Assembly: GCA_964484205.1 (NCBI GenBank) | Contig: CAZAEZ010000008.1 | Coordinates: 1 to 64,000, forward strand | DNA: 64,000 nucleotides | Direction of reading: 5' to 3' | Source: M3007 sp964484205 | Lineage (GTDB): Bacteria > Bacteroidota > Bacteroidia > Chitinophagales > Saprospiraceae | Part shown: positions 1 through 12,100 of the stretch, piece by piece | Layout: each line of letters opens with the position of its first letter | How positions within the stretch are numbered: the first letter of the stretch is position 1 | Notes under the pieces: model-generated | Seen by the model: the letters and a program-made list of their open reading frames with translations, nothing else | Database searches by the model: none | Told to the model about the DNA's origin: nothing | Program-made: the position numbers and the translations under genes

Positions 1-118
1 CTCCGGTTCGCGCCGAACCGGTATCGCGAACCTCCGGTTCGCGCCGAACCGGTATCGCGAACCTCCGGTTCGCGCCGAACCGGTATTGCGAACCTCCGGT
101 TCGCGCCGAACCGGTGGT
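1..118. repeat. Tandem 31-bp hairpin array (3.7 copies visible, continues off the left edge)
   Basis: Units of 31 bp begin at 1, 32, 63 and 94, and the last is cut at about 114. Only one base differs between units (C to T in unit 3). Each unit holds a perfect 8-bp stem with a 3-nt loop (CCGGTTCG-CGC-CGAACCGG). The junction between units makes a second, mutually exclusive 8-bp hairpin (CGCGAACC-TCC-GGTTCGCG). The array begins 10 bp past the stop codon of the giant gene, so it would be transcribed as its 3' end. It could act as a terminator, an mRNA-protecting structure or a repeat-element cluster. There is no T-tract of the classical kind. The full copy number is unknown because the array is cut by the window edge. 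Confidence 0.9.
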
Positions 119-123
119 TCGGC

Positions 124-3100
124 TTACTTCAACTGAATCATCTTCTTCACTGCACTATCCGTCGGTGTTTCCACCTTGTAGTACAGAATTCCGGTCGTTT
201 CTAACAAGGCGCGATCCAGCGTGAAGGCATTGTAGCCCTGGCCAAAGTCGCCTGTTGTGCCGTAGAGCAAGCGGCCCGTTTCGTCGTACACGGTCAGCGT
301 AGCATCTGTTGCCTCAGGCAGGTAGAAGCCGATCTGCGTGCGGTGTGTCCACGGGTTGGGCTGGTTCTGGTACAATTCGAAGCCCTGGCCTGCGATCACC
401 GATCCGTTCTTACCGTTGAAGCGCAAGGCGATCGCCATGACATCCACCTTCGCCGAGGCTTCGGCGGATAAATATGCTTCTGCTTTCGTGATCTGGCCCG
501 ATACTTTCAGCATCTGACTCAACGTGCCTGCTTTGTGTGCCCGGAAGGTCACCGAGAAGGCGCCGTGTACGCGCTCGTTGTCGAACGAGGTAGTCAGGCT
601 GTGTTTATCGTTGAACACACCGAAGTTACGTTCACTCATATCCTCGGCTTCAGCCGTTACATCAACCACCTCCATATCCGGGAAGTAGAGCGTGAACTGG
701 TAGCCCTTCACTTTCTGATCGGCCCGGAAGGTCACCGTAAACACTTCGCCGGCTTTCACCTTGCGGTCGTCGGCATCGAAGAGCAGTTCGCCCGTCGTAC
801 GATCTTCCACGGAGATGAGGCTGCTGGTCACCGCATTCATGTTCACGTCGCCAACTTTCACCGCAACAAAGTCGTCGTTGAAATGGCTGGCCTGAATATC
901 GGCTACCGACTTCGTTTCCGGGAAGATATCTATGAACGGATTCAACGGGTTCGGGAAGGTATAGACCTGATCCACAAAGCGCCACGATGTGTTGTTCGGG
1001 AACTCGGTGTAGATACCCAGGATCAATTTACGCAACTCAACAATGTCGAAGGTTGTGATCGAGCGGCTGTTGTTCGCATCCGCAGCGATCATTTTGTACG
1101 GCGAGTTGAGCGGCTCCAGACCCAGAATATGCTTGTTGATCAGCACCAGGTCGAAGGTCGATACGCCATTGAGCGGATCGTTGTCCTTCGTCGGGATGAC
1201 CGTATAATCCGTACCAAACGGTACCGCATTCGGGAAGCCGTAGATACCGTTCTGGTCTGAAAGGTCGAACATGCTCACCGGCGGCAAGGCCGGGTGTATG
1301 CCTTCGAGTTCGACGTTACCATCTTCCAGTCCGTTACCTACTTCCGTTTTCAGGAAGCCGGCTACCGTAGCATTGTCGCCCGGCGTGCAAACACCCATGT
1401 TATCCTGAACGATCACGTAGGTTTCGCAGTAGTCGACATTGCCGGCCAAATCCATGGCCCACAGTTCGACGAATTGGGTGCCCAGTTCATTACAATCAAA
1501 TGTAACGCTCTTCTGCGGTGTGCCGTCAGGGTTGAGCGGGAAGCCCGTACCTGTACCCGACTTGCGGATCGCTGTAACGATCAGGTCAGACGGCGTGCAG
1601 TTGTCGTCGGCATACTGGAGGAAGTCAATATCCCACAGCGTGATCATTGCCGTCGGCATGATGTTCACACTCAGGCCGTTGGTACAAACCACCGTCGGCG
1701 CTTTGCAGTCTTTCACGACAAATTCGTATTCGCAAACGGTCTCGTTCCCACAACCATCCGAAACAATCCACTTGATCTTGTGCGTGCCGTAAGGCAGTTC
1801 CGGAACAATGTAGTTGCCCGGCTGCTGCTGGGTGTTCCAGCGTACACTGGCCGTCACATCATTGCCCGAAGTGGCTGTTTGAATGGTAAACAGGTACTTC
1901 TGGTTCGGCAACACCGGACGCAAATCAAACGGTGTCGGCACGCCGCCTGTAAAGTTTGGATTGGCGGCATTACCCACATTCACGACACCGGCTGCCGGCG
2001 GGTTGGTGCTCGAAACAACAGTTTCCATAACGCCATCGCCATCCAGGTCAAGGAACAGCAGGAATTCGAAATTGATATTCGCGCCGGAACACAGGTCGGT
2101 GGCCGTAATATTCAGATCGGTCGGAGCCTCGCACAAGTCGTGGCTGCTGATCACAGGGCTCCACCAGCCGCTATCATTCCACAAGTCGCCGTTGTTGTCG
2201 GTCAGGTCACACACCTGTACAGTGCTGTCCGGGCAATTCTCCACAACCGGATCCTGCGTGTCGATGATCTTGATGATCTGCTTGTACTTGAAGCAGTTCA
2301 CATCTGCAATACCCGGCACCGTGACCTGCTGGCCCGTGGTGTAGTCCGTGTACGTACCGCCGTGGTAGAACACCGAGTAGTTCAGCGTTTGCGGATCGGT
2401 CGGGTTCACCCGCACGTTCGTCGGTGTCCAGGGCAAGGGCGTACCCGCCGGCGCGATCGTCGGACCCACCAGGTTGGCCGGGTTGTTCGTCGTCGCGTTC
2501 GGGTTCGGGTTCGGGATCGTCACACAAGCCACGTTCGGACTGTAGGTGCACCAGTTGATGATCGTCCACGTCCGCTCGATCTTGAAGCAGGCGTCGGGCA
2601 CCACCGTGAAGATTTCGTCTTCAAACGATACGCCGAACAACTCGCAATCTTCGCCGTTGAATTCCGGCTCACCGTAGTTGCCTGTGCCGTCGCAAACCGT
2701 CACGATCACGTCGTTCGGGAATTTCACCCAGTAATCCTGTTCGTAGTTCACAAACACCCGCTGCGTGCATTGGCTCGACTGGCCGGCGCAATCAAACGAA
2801 CGGAAGGTCCGCGTGATCGTGCCTTTGGAGCACAGGGTATCGAAGAACGTGTAGTTCGTCGTCGTGGTGATCGTATCGATGCAGCAGTTGTCGGCTGCCG
2901 TGGCAAAGCCGTAGGCCCACAGGCTCGGGTCGAAGTTTTCACAACTGACCGTCACGTTGGCCGGCGCTTCGCAGGTCGGTTTGATCTTGTCTTCGACAAA
3001 AACCTGCACCATGCAGTCGTTGTATTTGCCTTCGTATTCGTCCAAACCAACGGCTCCCGGTTGCACATCCACGTCGTACACGCGGAAGACTACCGTGATT

Positions 3101-6100
3101 GTGTCGTTGATATCCTCGCAGCAGAACTTCACCTGATCGTGGAACAGCGTATCCGTCTGGCAATCGTTCGGATCCATCCGGCGCGCCTTGAATTCAACAG
3201 GTGCGCAGTTGTCGTACGAGCCGTCGTCGAAGGTCGAGGCATTGATGAAGGCCTCGCCGTTGGCGCCAAGCGCGACCTGCGTAAACTCGTCGCAAGCGGC
3301 CACCGGCGGCACCAGGTCGGCAACCGTCAGTTGGAATTCACAGCTGGAGGTGTTGCCGCAACCGTCAGAGGCCGTGTAACGAATCGTATACACAGAGCCA
3401 TTCGGCAAACAATTCGTATACGGGAACACTGCCAGCGTATCCGGATCCCAGTGGTTATTACCCGGGAAGTCTTCCAGATGGCCGGGTACCGTGAAGGTGA
3501 TCACGTTGCCCGTGTTCGGGTCGATGCCCGTCACCTTGGCTTCCAGGTCCGTGATGTTCGAGCAGCCTTCCGACACGATCATGTCCGGCAGCGCCGCCGT
3601 GGCGCAGCAGTTGAACGGATCAACCGACACCGTCACATCGCCCGGACAGGCAAACTGCGGGCCCGTCACATCTTCCACCGTGATGCGCTGCACGTACGTG
3701 CGCGGGTTGTCCGGCCCTACGGGCAAACAATCGCTCAGCACGCTCCAGGTGCGCAGGATCGAATAGGTGCCCGCGCAGCCGTCGTAATGCGTATCGGTGA
3801 AGTTCACCTTCGCATCGCACAGCACGCTGCCTACGATCGAGGCGCCGTTGATGCTCGGCGCGCCGGTGCTCGTGGGCGCCGTGGCCGACGGGTTGCCATA
3901 GGTCATTTCGCAGTTCACCGTCACATCGACGGGGAACAGCACGTCGTTCAGATCAAACGGAATCACCGTGATCGTCTGCGTGCAGGCGGCCTGGTTGCCC
4001 CAGGCATCCGTCACGAAGAACGTGCGCGTGATCACCGTGCGCGGGTCGCTGCATTTGCCGTTGTCCTGCACTTCGTCGTCGATCTGCGTCGTTGTGGCGC
4101 TGCAATCGTCGATGCCCACGTTGCCCGTGTGCGTCACCTCCGTCGATTCCGAGCAGGCGATCGTGATATCTGCCGGACAAGTCAGTTTGGGCGCCTGTTT
4201 GTCTTCCACCTTGATCTGACCCCAGCAGACATTGCCGCTGATGGCGTGTACCAGGCTGTAGTTCAGCGTCTTGCCGATATGCGTGGCATCCACCCGGTTC
4301 GGCGGGTTGTAACTGTTCGTGCCTGCGGGGTATGTGATTACCACCGAGTAGTCGTCGAAGCAGCCGTAACTGCCTTCCAGCACATCGTCCGGCGTCACAT
4401 CTTCCACGCAGTCGGCATCCAGCGACAGGTGCACCAGGTCGTTGCACACGATCGTCGTTGGGGTACCCACGATCTGCACCGTTTTGCTGATCGTTTGCTG
4501 GCAACCCGGGTCGGCCTGCGCTTCGGCGTTCGTGCCACCAACCAACTGGCCGTTGATCACCAGGTTGGTCGTGGCGCTGCCGGCGTCGAAGGTAGCCGTC
4601 ACCGTATGGAAACCGATACCCAGGGCAGCGGCGTCGAAGATGCTCGTCGTTACGCCGTTCACCGTGATCTGCGTGACCACGCCCTGCGCATTGTTGTACT
4701 CGCCAACCTCGATGGTAAACGGCGGCGTTTCAATGCAGAACGGGTCGTTCAGATTGGTGAAGTACGGCGATGGGTAGTACGCCTTGTTGGCGATCGTGCC
4801 GATCTGGCCCAGGCCATTGGACAGCGTGATCTGGTAGCCAACGCCGTCGACATGCAAGCCTTGGAGCGTGTAGTACACCATCTCGTCGGCTTCGTCCGTC
4901 TGGCCGTCGCCGTCGTTGTCGATGCCGTCATTATTACCCATGGTGAGCACCATGCCTGTACCCAGCGCTTGCGGCGCTGCCGGCGGTGCGGGGCTATTTA
5001 CAGCAAACAAGCCGGTGTTGGCCGTCAGTGTCCAGGTTTGGCCCGACAGGGCTTTCACTGTGATCACATCCATAAACTGGCCGTTATCCTGGTTTGTCGC
5101 ATTGTTCATGCAAGTCGTCACGGCGTTGAACTGCGGTTCGCAAGGCGCGATGCCTTCTTCCACCGTCACGATAGCCGTGCAGGTGGCTGAATTTCCGCAT
5201 TCGTCGGTCACCGTCAGCGTCACCACGTTATCGCCCAAATTGGCGCAGGTGAAGGCGCTTGGGCTCACGCTCAGCGTCAGGTTAGCGGCCAGTGAGCAGT
5301 TGTCCGAAGAGCCGTTGTTGATCTGCGCGGCTGTGATCGTCGCGTTGCCGGTTTTATCCAGCGTGATCGTCGCGTTTTGGCAAACAGCCAGCGGCGCCGT
5401 GGTATCGCGTACCGTAATCTTCTGAATGTGTTTGCGTTGGTTGCCTGCTTCGTCGGTGATCGTCCAGGTGCGGGTGAGCACGTAGTTGAACGGACAGTCG
5501 CCGTCGGTGCGTACCTCGGTGAATACGATCACCAGGTCTTCCGGCGCCGTGCAGTTATCGTTTACATCGTCGTTGGTCAGCACGTAGGGGGTCGGAACGT
5601 TGTTGCATTCCACCGTTACGTTGGCCGGCATCACGATATCGTCGTCGATGTTCGGAATTTGCGTATCCACTACCTGGACCTGGAAGGCGCAGGTTGAGGA
5701 GTTGCCTGCTGCATCGAAGGCGCGGTAGGTCACCGTTTGCGGCTGGCCGACCGGAACGGCTGTGCCGGAGGCCGGGCCGCCGATTTGTACCACTGACAGC
5801 AGCGTGCAATTATCCGTAGCCACCGGGATCGACCAGTTCAGTTTACCTGAGCACTTGTCCACATCGTTGGCGACCATGACCATCGTCGTCGGGCAGTTTA
5901 CAAATTCCGGCGGCACGTTGTCCACGATCATTACCGGAACCACACAAGTGGCCACGTTGCCGTTTACGTCCATTACCGTTATGGTCACATCGACAGACTG
6001 GCCATGTGCATTACCAAAGTCCGTACCTGCAACCGGGTTCTGGCTGATCGTCGCCACACCGCAGTTGTCCGCTGCATCGGTGATCATTGCCACCAAATCG

Positions 6101-9100
6101 GGCACCAGGCCGTCGCAGGAATTCACGACCTGCGGCGCCGGACAGGTAAAGGTCGGCGGCATCAAATCACGTACCTGAACAGTTGCATTACACACAGCTG
6201 TATTACCTGCACCGTCGGTCACCGTGAGCACCACGTTGTTGTTGCCAACCTGGCTGCAATCGAACGTCGTTTGGCTCAACGTCAGCGTCAGTGCTCCCGG
6301 ACAGTTATCCGTGGAAGCGCCGCCAACCATTACCGCACTGGCCGTTGCTGTGCCTTGTGCATTCAGATTCACGGTGATGTTCTGGCAAACTGCCGTCGGT
6401 GTTTGCATATCCATGACCTCAACGGTAAACTGGCAGATGGCGGTATTCCCTGTCGGGTCGGCAGCGGTAAAGGTGACCACCGTTTGACCTACCGGGAACA
6501 GGCTACCACTAACCAAGCCTCCTGTTTGAGTCACTGATGCAATGATGTCGCAATTATCTTCGGCGATTGGCGTGGAGAAGACCACGTTGGCGCCGCATTT
6601 ATCTACATCGTTACCGACCGTGATGTCTGCCGGGCAATTCACGAACGTGGGCGCTTCGGTATCCAGTACGGTGATCGTTTGCACGCATGTACCCACGTTG
6701 CCGCACAAGTCGGTCACTTCGTAAACCCGGGTGTACACGTTGCCGACACTGGTTTCACTTTGCAAACCAAACAGGCTGCTGTTCAAACCACAGTTGTCGC
6801 TGGCCGTGCCGCCCGCCGTTTCAAATTCAGACAAGTTGTCGTACACCGGAATTTCATCCACAGTGCATTGTGCCATGGCATCGGCCGGGCAAGTGAGCAC
6901 TGGTAAGACATCATCCGTAATGATGATTGTTTGGGTAAAGGCCGTGGCATTGCCGCAGGCATCTACCGCCGTCCAGGTGCGGACTACGGTGAACGAGTTG
7001 GCGCAGTCGCCCGGCACCGTCGTTTCCGTAAAGTCTACATCGATCGGAGACGTGCAGTTATCCGTAGCGCTTACCACCGGCGCAGCCGGGACGTCGTCGG
7101 CGCAATCGCCCGTTATTGTTGCATCAGCGGGCAAACCGGCCAATACCGGAGCCTCGTCGTCCGAGATTACGATGGTCTGGGTAAATGCCGTGGCATTGCC
7201 GCAGGCATCCACTGCCGTCCAGGTGCGGACTACGGTGAACGAGTTGGCGCAGTCGCCCGGCACTGTCGTTTCCGTAAAGTCTACATCAATCGGAGACGTG
7301 CAGTTATCCGTCGCACTCACCACCGGCACAGCCGGGACGTCGTCGGCGCAATCGCCGGAAACCGTCGCATCAGCAGGCAAGCCGGCCAACACCGGAGCTT
7401 CGTCGTCCGAGATCACGATGGTTTGGGTAAACGCCGTGGCATTGCCGCAGGCATCCACTGCCGTCCAGGTGCGGACCACGGTGAACGAGTTGGCACAATC
7501 GCCCGGTGCTGTTGTTTCCGTAAAGTCTACATCTATCGGGGACGTGCAGTTATCCGTCGCACTCACCACCGGCACAGCCGGGACGTCGTCGGCGCAATCG
7601 CCGCTTACCGTCGCATCAGCCGGCAAGCCGGCCAGCACCGGAGCTTCGTCGTCCGAAATCACGATGGTCTGGGTAAATGCCGTGGCATTGCCGCAGTCAT
7701 CAATTGCCGTCCAGGTGCGGACTACCGTAAACGAGTTGGCGCAGTCGCCCGGCACTGTCGTTTCCGTAAAGTCAACATCAATCGGCAGGGTGCAATTATC
7801 CGTCGCGGTAACTGTCGGAACAGCCGGCACATCGTCGGCGCAATCGCCCGTTATTGTTGCATCAGCGGGCAAACCGGCCAGCACGGGGGCCTCCGTATCG
7901 CTCACGTTGATCGTTTGCACGAAACTCGTCGCGTTGCCGCAGTCGTCCTGCGCACTCCAGGTCCGCGTGATCGTGTACTGGTTGGCGCAAGTGCCCGGAA
8001 TTTCAACTTCGCTGAAGTCGACCACGATGGGTACATCGCAGTTATCCGTGGCCGTCACCACTGGAACAGCAGGCACGTCTTCGGAGCATTCGATGTTCAC
8101 CACAGCCTCGGCCGGCAGACCGGCCAGCACGGGCGCTTCCGTATCGCTCACGTTGATCGTTTGCACAAAAATTGTCGCGTTGCCGCAGTCGTCCTGCGCT
8201 GTCCAGGTACGCGTAATCGTGTACTGGTTGGCGCAAGTGCCCGGAATTTCAACCTCGCTGAAGTCGACCACGATCGGAACATCACAGTTATCCGTGGCCG
8301 TCACCGCCGGAACGGCAGGTACGTCTTCGGAGCATTCTATGTTCACTACCGCGTCGGCAGGTAAACCAGCCAAAACAGGGGCTTCCGTATCGCTCACGTT
8401 GATCGTTTGAACGAAGGAGGTTGCGTTGCCGCAATCATCCTGGGCCGTCCACGTACGAGTGATTGTGTACTGGTTTGCACAAGTGCCCGGAATTTCTACT
8501 TCGCTGAAGTCGACCACGATCGGCACATCGCAGTTGTCCGTAGCCGTAACTGCCGGAACGGCAGGTACATCTTCCGAACATTCGATGTTCACCACAGCTT
8601 CGGACGGCAAACCTGCCAAAACAGGCGCTTCCGTATCGCTCACGTTGATCGTTTGCACAAAACTGGTTGCGTTGCCGCAGTCGTCCTGAGCCGTCCAGGT
8701 ACGCGTAATCGTATACTGGTTGGCGCAAGTGCCCGGGATTTCAACTTCGCTGAAGTCGACCACGATCGGTGCATTGCAGTTGTCCGTAGCATTTACAACC
8801 GGAACAGCGGGTACGTCTTCGGAGCATTCGATGTTCACTACTGCTTCGGCAGGCAGCCCGAACAGCACCGGCGCTTCGGTATCATTAATAATTATCGTTT
8901 GTGTAAACACTGTCGAATTACCGCAGGCATCTTCCGCACTCCAGGTACGCACAATCGTGTACTGGTTCGGGCAGGTACCCGGCACTTCCACCTCTACAAA
9001 TTCAAAGTCAACCGGTGATTCACAATTATCCGTAGCGGTTACCACCGGCACTGCAGGCACGTCTTCCGAACATTCTATTTCAACCAAAGCTTCGGTCGGC

Positions 9101-12100
9101 AAACCAGCCAAAACAGGTGCTTCGGTATCGTTCACCGTGATATGCTGCCAATGCTCGGACGAATTTCCGCAAAGGTCAGTGGCAATCCAGCGGCGTACTA
9201 CGACGTACTGGTTTTCGCAACCGCCGGGCTGAATTTCCTCTGCAAAGTCGACAAAAGCGACACCGCAGTTATCCTTGGCAACCTGGTGGGGTACCGGCGG
9301 AATATCTTCCGAACAGCTTACCTGCAGATCGATCGGCGTTACCGTTAATACCGGCGCCTCGTCGTCCACCACCGTGATATGTTGCCAGAATTCGGCTGAA
9401 TTACCGCACAAGTCGGTAGCGATCCAGCGGCGGCTGATCACGATGTTGTTCGGGCAGCTCGGCGAACCCGGTGCAATGGATTCACTGAAGTCAACAAAGG
9501 CTACACCGCAGTTATCCAATACAACCTGTGTTGGCGCCGGCGGTACATCTTCGATACAATCGAGGTGCAAATCGAGCGGCGTTACTGCCAGGTACGGCGG
9601 TTCTTCGTCGAGCACTGTAATCGTCTGCCAGTGTGACGAGGTATTTCCACAAAGGTCCGTAGCAATCCACAGGCGGGTAATCACCACGCTGTTCGGGCAG
9701 CTCGGCGGACCCGGATCCATAGACTCGCTGAAGTCGACAAATGCCACACCGCAATTGTCCGTTGCCCATTGGGCCGGCGCCGGCGGCACGTCTTCAATGC
9801 AATCCAGGTTCAGGTCAAGCGGCGTAACCGCCAGTACCGGCGCCTGGGTATCGTTGATATGGATCGTTTGTACAAATGCGGTAAAGTTGCCGCAATCGTC
9901 TTCTGCCGTCCAGGTACGCGTAATGGAGTAACTGTTCGGGCAGTCTCCCGGAATTTCCACTTCACTGAATTCCACATCCACCGGCGCGCCGCAGTTATCC
10001 GAAGCATAAACAGCCGGAATGTTTGGAATATCATCAGCACAGGAGAAGTACAATACCGGGAACATCGGCAGGTTGTGCAACACCGGCTTCTTCGTATCGT
10101 TGATATTGATCGTCTGAACAAAGATGGTCGAGTTACCGCAATCATCTTCAGCGGTCCAGGTGCGTGTGATCGAGTACTGATTCGGGCAGGTACCCGGTAC
10201 TTCAACCTCGCTGAACTCTAGATCGACCGGTGCACCACAATTATCCGTTGCCGTTACCACCGGCACATTCGGGACCTGTTCGGAGCATTCCAGGTTCAAC
10301 ACGGCATTTACCGGCAACCCCGCCAAGGCGGGGGCTTTCGTATCGCTGATGTTGATCGTTTGAATGAAGGCGGTTGTGTTGCCGCAATCATCCTGCGCCG
10401 TCCAGGTCCGGGTGATCGAGTATTGGTTCGGGCAGGTACCCGGAATTTCAACCTCACTGAAGTCGACAATAACCTGAATGCCGCAATTATCCGTGGCGGT
10501 TACCGTCGGTACTTCCGGTACCTGTTCGGAACATTCCACATTTACAGTAGCATCCGTGGGCAGGCCGACCAGTTCAGGCGATTCTTCGTCGTTTACATTG
10601 ATGACCTGCTGGCGCGAAGTGCTGTTGCCGCAGTCATCCTGGGCATTCCAGGTACGGATCAGCGTAAAGCTGTTCGGGCAGTCGCCCGGCTGGATCGTTT
10701 CGCTGAAGTCAACAATGATCGGCACGTCGCAATTATCCGTCAGCGTCAGCTGCGGTACCGGCGGCACATCCTGTGCACAGGACAGGTTCAGCGGTGTTTC
10801 CGGAGCCGGCTGATCCCAAACGGGCGCCTTGTCGTCTTTCACCATGATCACCTGCTGGCGCTGCGTGGTATTGCCGCAGTCATCTTCAGCCGTCCAGTAA
10901 CGTATGATATTGAATTCGTTCGGGCAGGTACCCGGCTCGTGAATTTCCGAGTATTCCACATCTACCGGAATGCTGCAATTGTCGTTGGCTGCCTGCCAAA
11001 TGATCTGCGGTACATCTTCGGCGCATTCCAGCATAATCCATTCCGTAGGTTCAGGCGTAGTCCAGTACGGCGGTACGAGATCCGTAATATGGATGGTCTG
11101 TACGAAGATGGTGCTGTTGCCGCAGAAATCTTCGGCTGTCCAGGTACGCTCGATCGTGTACTGGTTCGGGCAACTGCCCGGAATTTCCACTTCAAAGAAT
11201 TCAATATCGATCGGCGCGGTGCAATTATCCGTAGCGGTTACTTCGGGCACCTCAGGTACATCTTCGGAGCAATCGACCTCAACCAGAGCATCGGGCAAGC
11301 CATGCAACACGGGCGCCTGAGTATCCGGAACGACCGTAATGGTTTGCTGCTTCGTCGTGGTGTTGTTGCAGTGGTCAGTCGCCGTCCACGTCACTGTAAT
11401 CGTATAGGTTTCCGGCGCACAAACATCCAGCGCCGTGCTGCTGTAGTCGAACGTTAATTCCGGATCAGTATCGCAGTTATCCGATGCCGTAGCGCTTTCC
11501 AGCCAGTCGGCAATTGTAGCTGCCGGGTCGCTGATCGGGCTGATATCGCTGCAATCCAGCACCAGCGGCGCCGGCACCGTGATCGACGGTTTTTCCGTGT
11601 CCGGAATAACGGTGATCGTTTGCTGCTTCGTCGTGTTGTTGTTGCAATGGTCGGTTGCCGTCCAGGTCACCGTGATCGTGTAGGTCTGCGTCGTGCAAAT
11701 CACGATTTGCGACATGTCGAAATCGTAGATAAACTCCGGATCGGTGTCGCAGTTGTCCGTCACGCTTGCCGAAGCCAGCCAGTCGAGGATTTGCGCCGAA
11801 GGATCAGTCGTTTCGTTGATGTCGCCGCAATCCAGCACCAACGGACCCGGCACCGTGATCGACGGCTTTTCCGTATCCGGAATCACCGTGATCGTCGAGG
11901 CCTTCGTCGTGCTGTTGTTGCAATGGTCGGTCGCCGTCCAGGTCACCGTGATCGTGTAGGTTTCCGCCGCGCAGATGTTCAGTGTGGAAATATCAAAGTC
12001 ATAGGTAAACTCCGGATCGGTGTCGCAGTTGTCCGTAGCCGTGGCCGAAGCCAGCCAGTCCAGTATCTGCGCCGAGGGGTCGCTCGTTTCATTGATGTCG

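Noticed and set aside
1..118. Possible CRISPR array
   Set aside because: The 31-bp units abut directly with no variable spacers, so this is a simple tandem hairpin array.
1294..5190. Long open frames on the plus strand opposite the giant gene (up to about 1,300 codons)
   Set aside because: They lie antisense to strongly supported coding sequence, have no start context or family features, and are rich in Arg/His/Val as expected from reading Asp/Thr/Val/Cys-rich repeats backwards.
6731..8410. Repetitive plus-strand frame of 559 codons
   Set aside because: A mirror image of the near-identical HYR units; its periodicity equals that of the true minus-strand gene.
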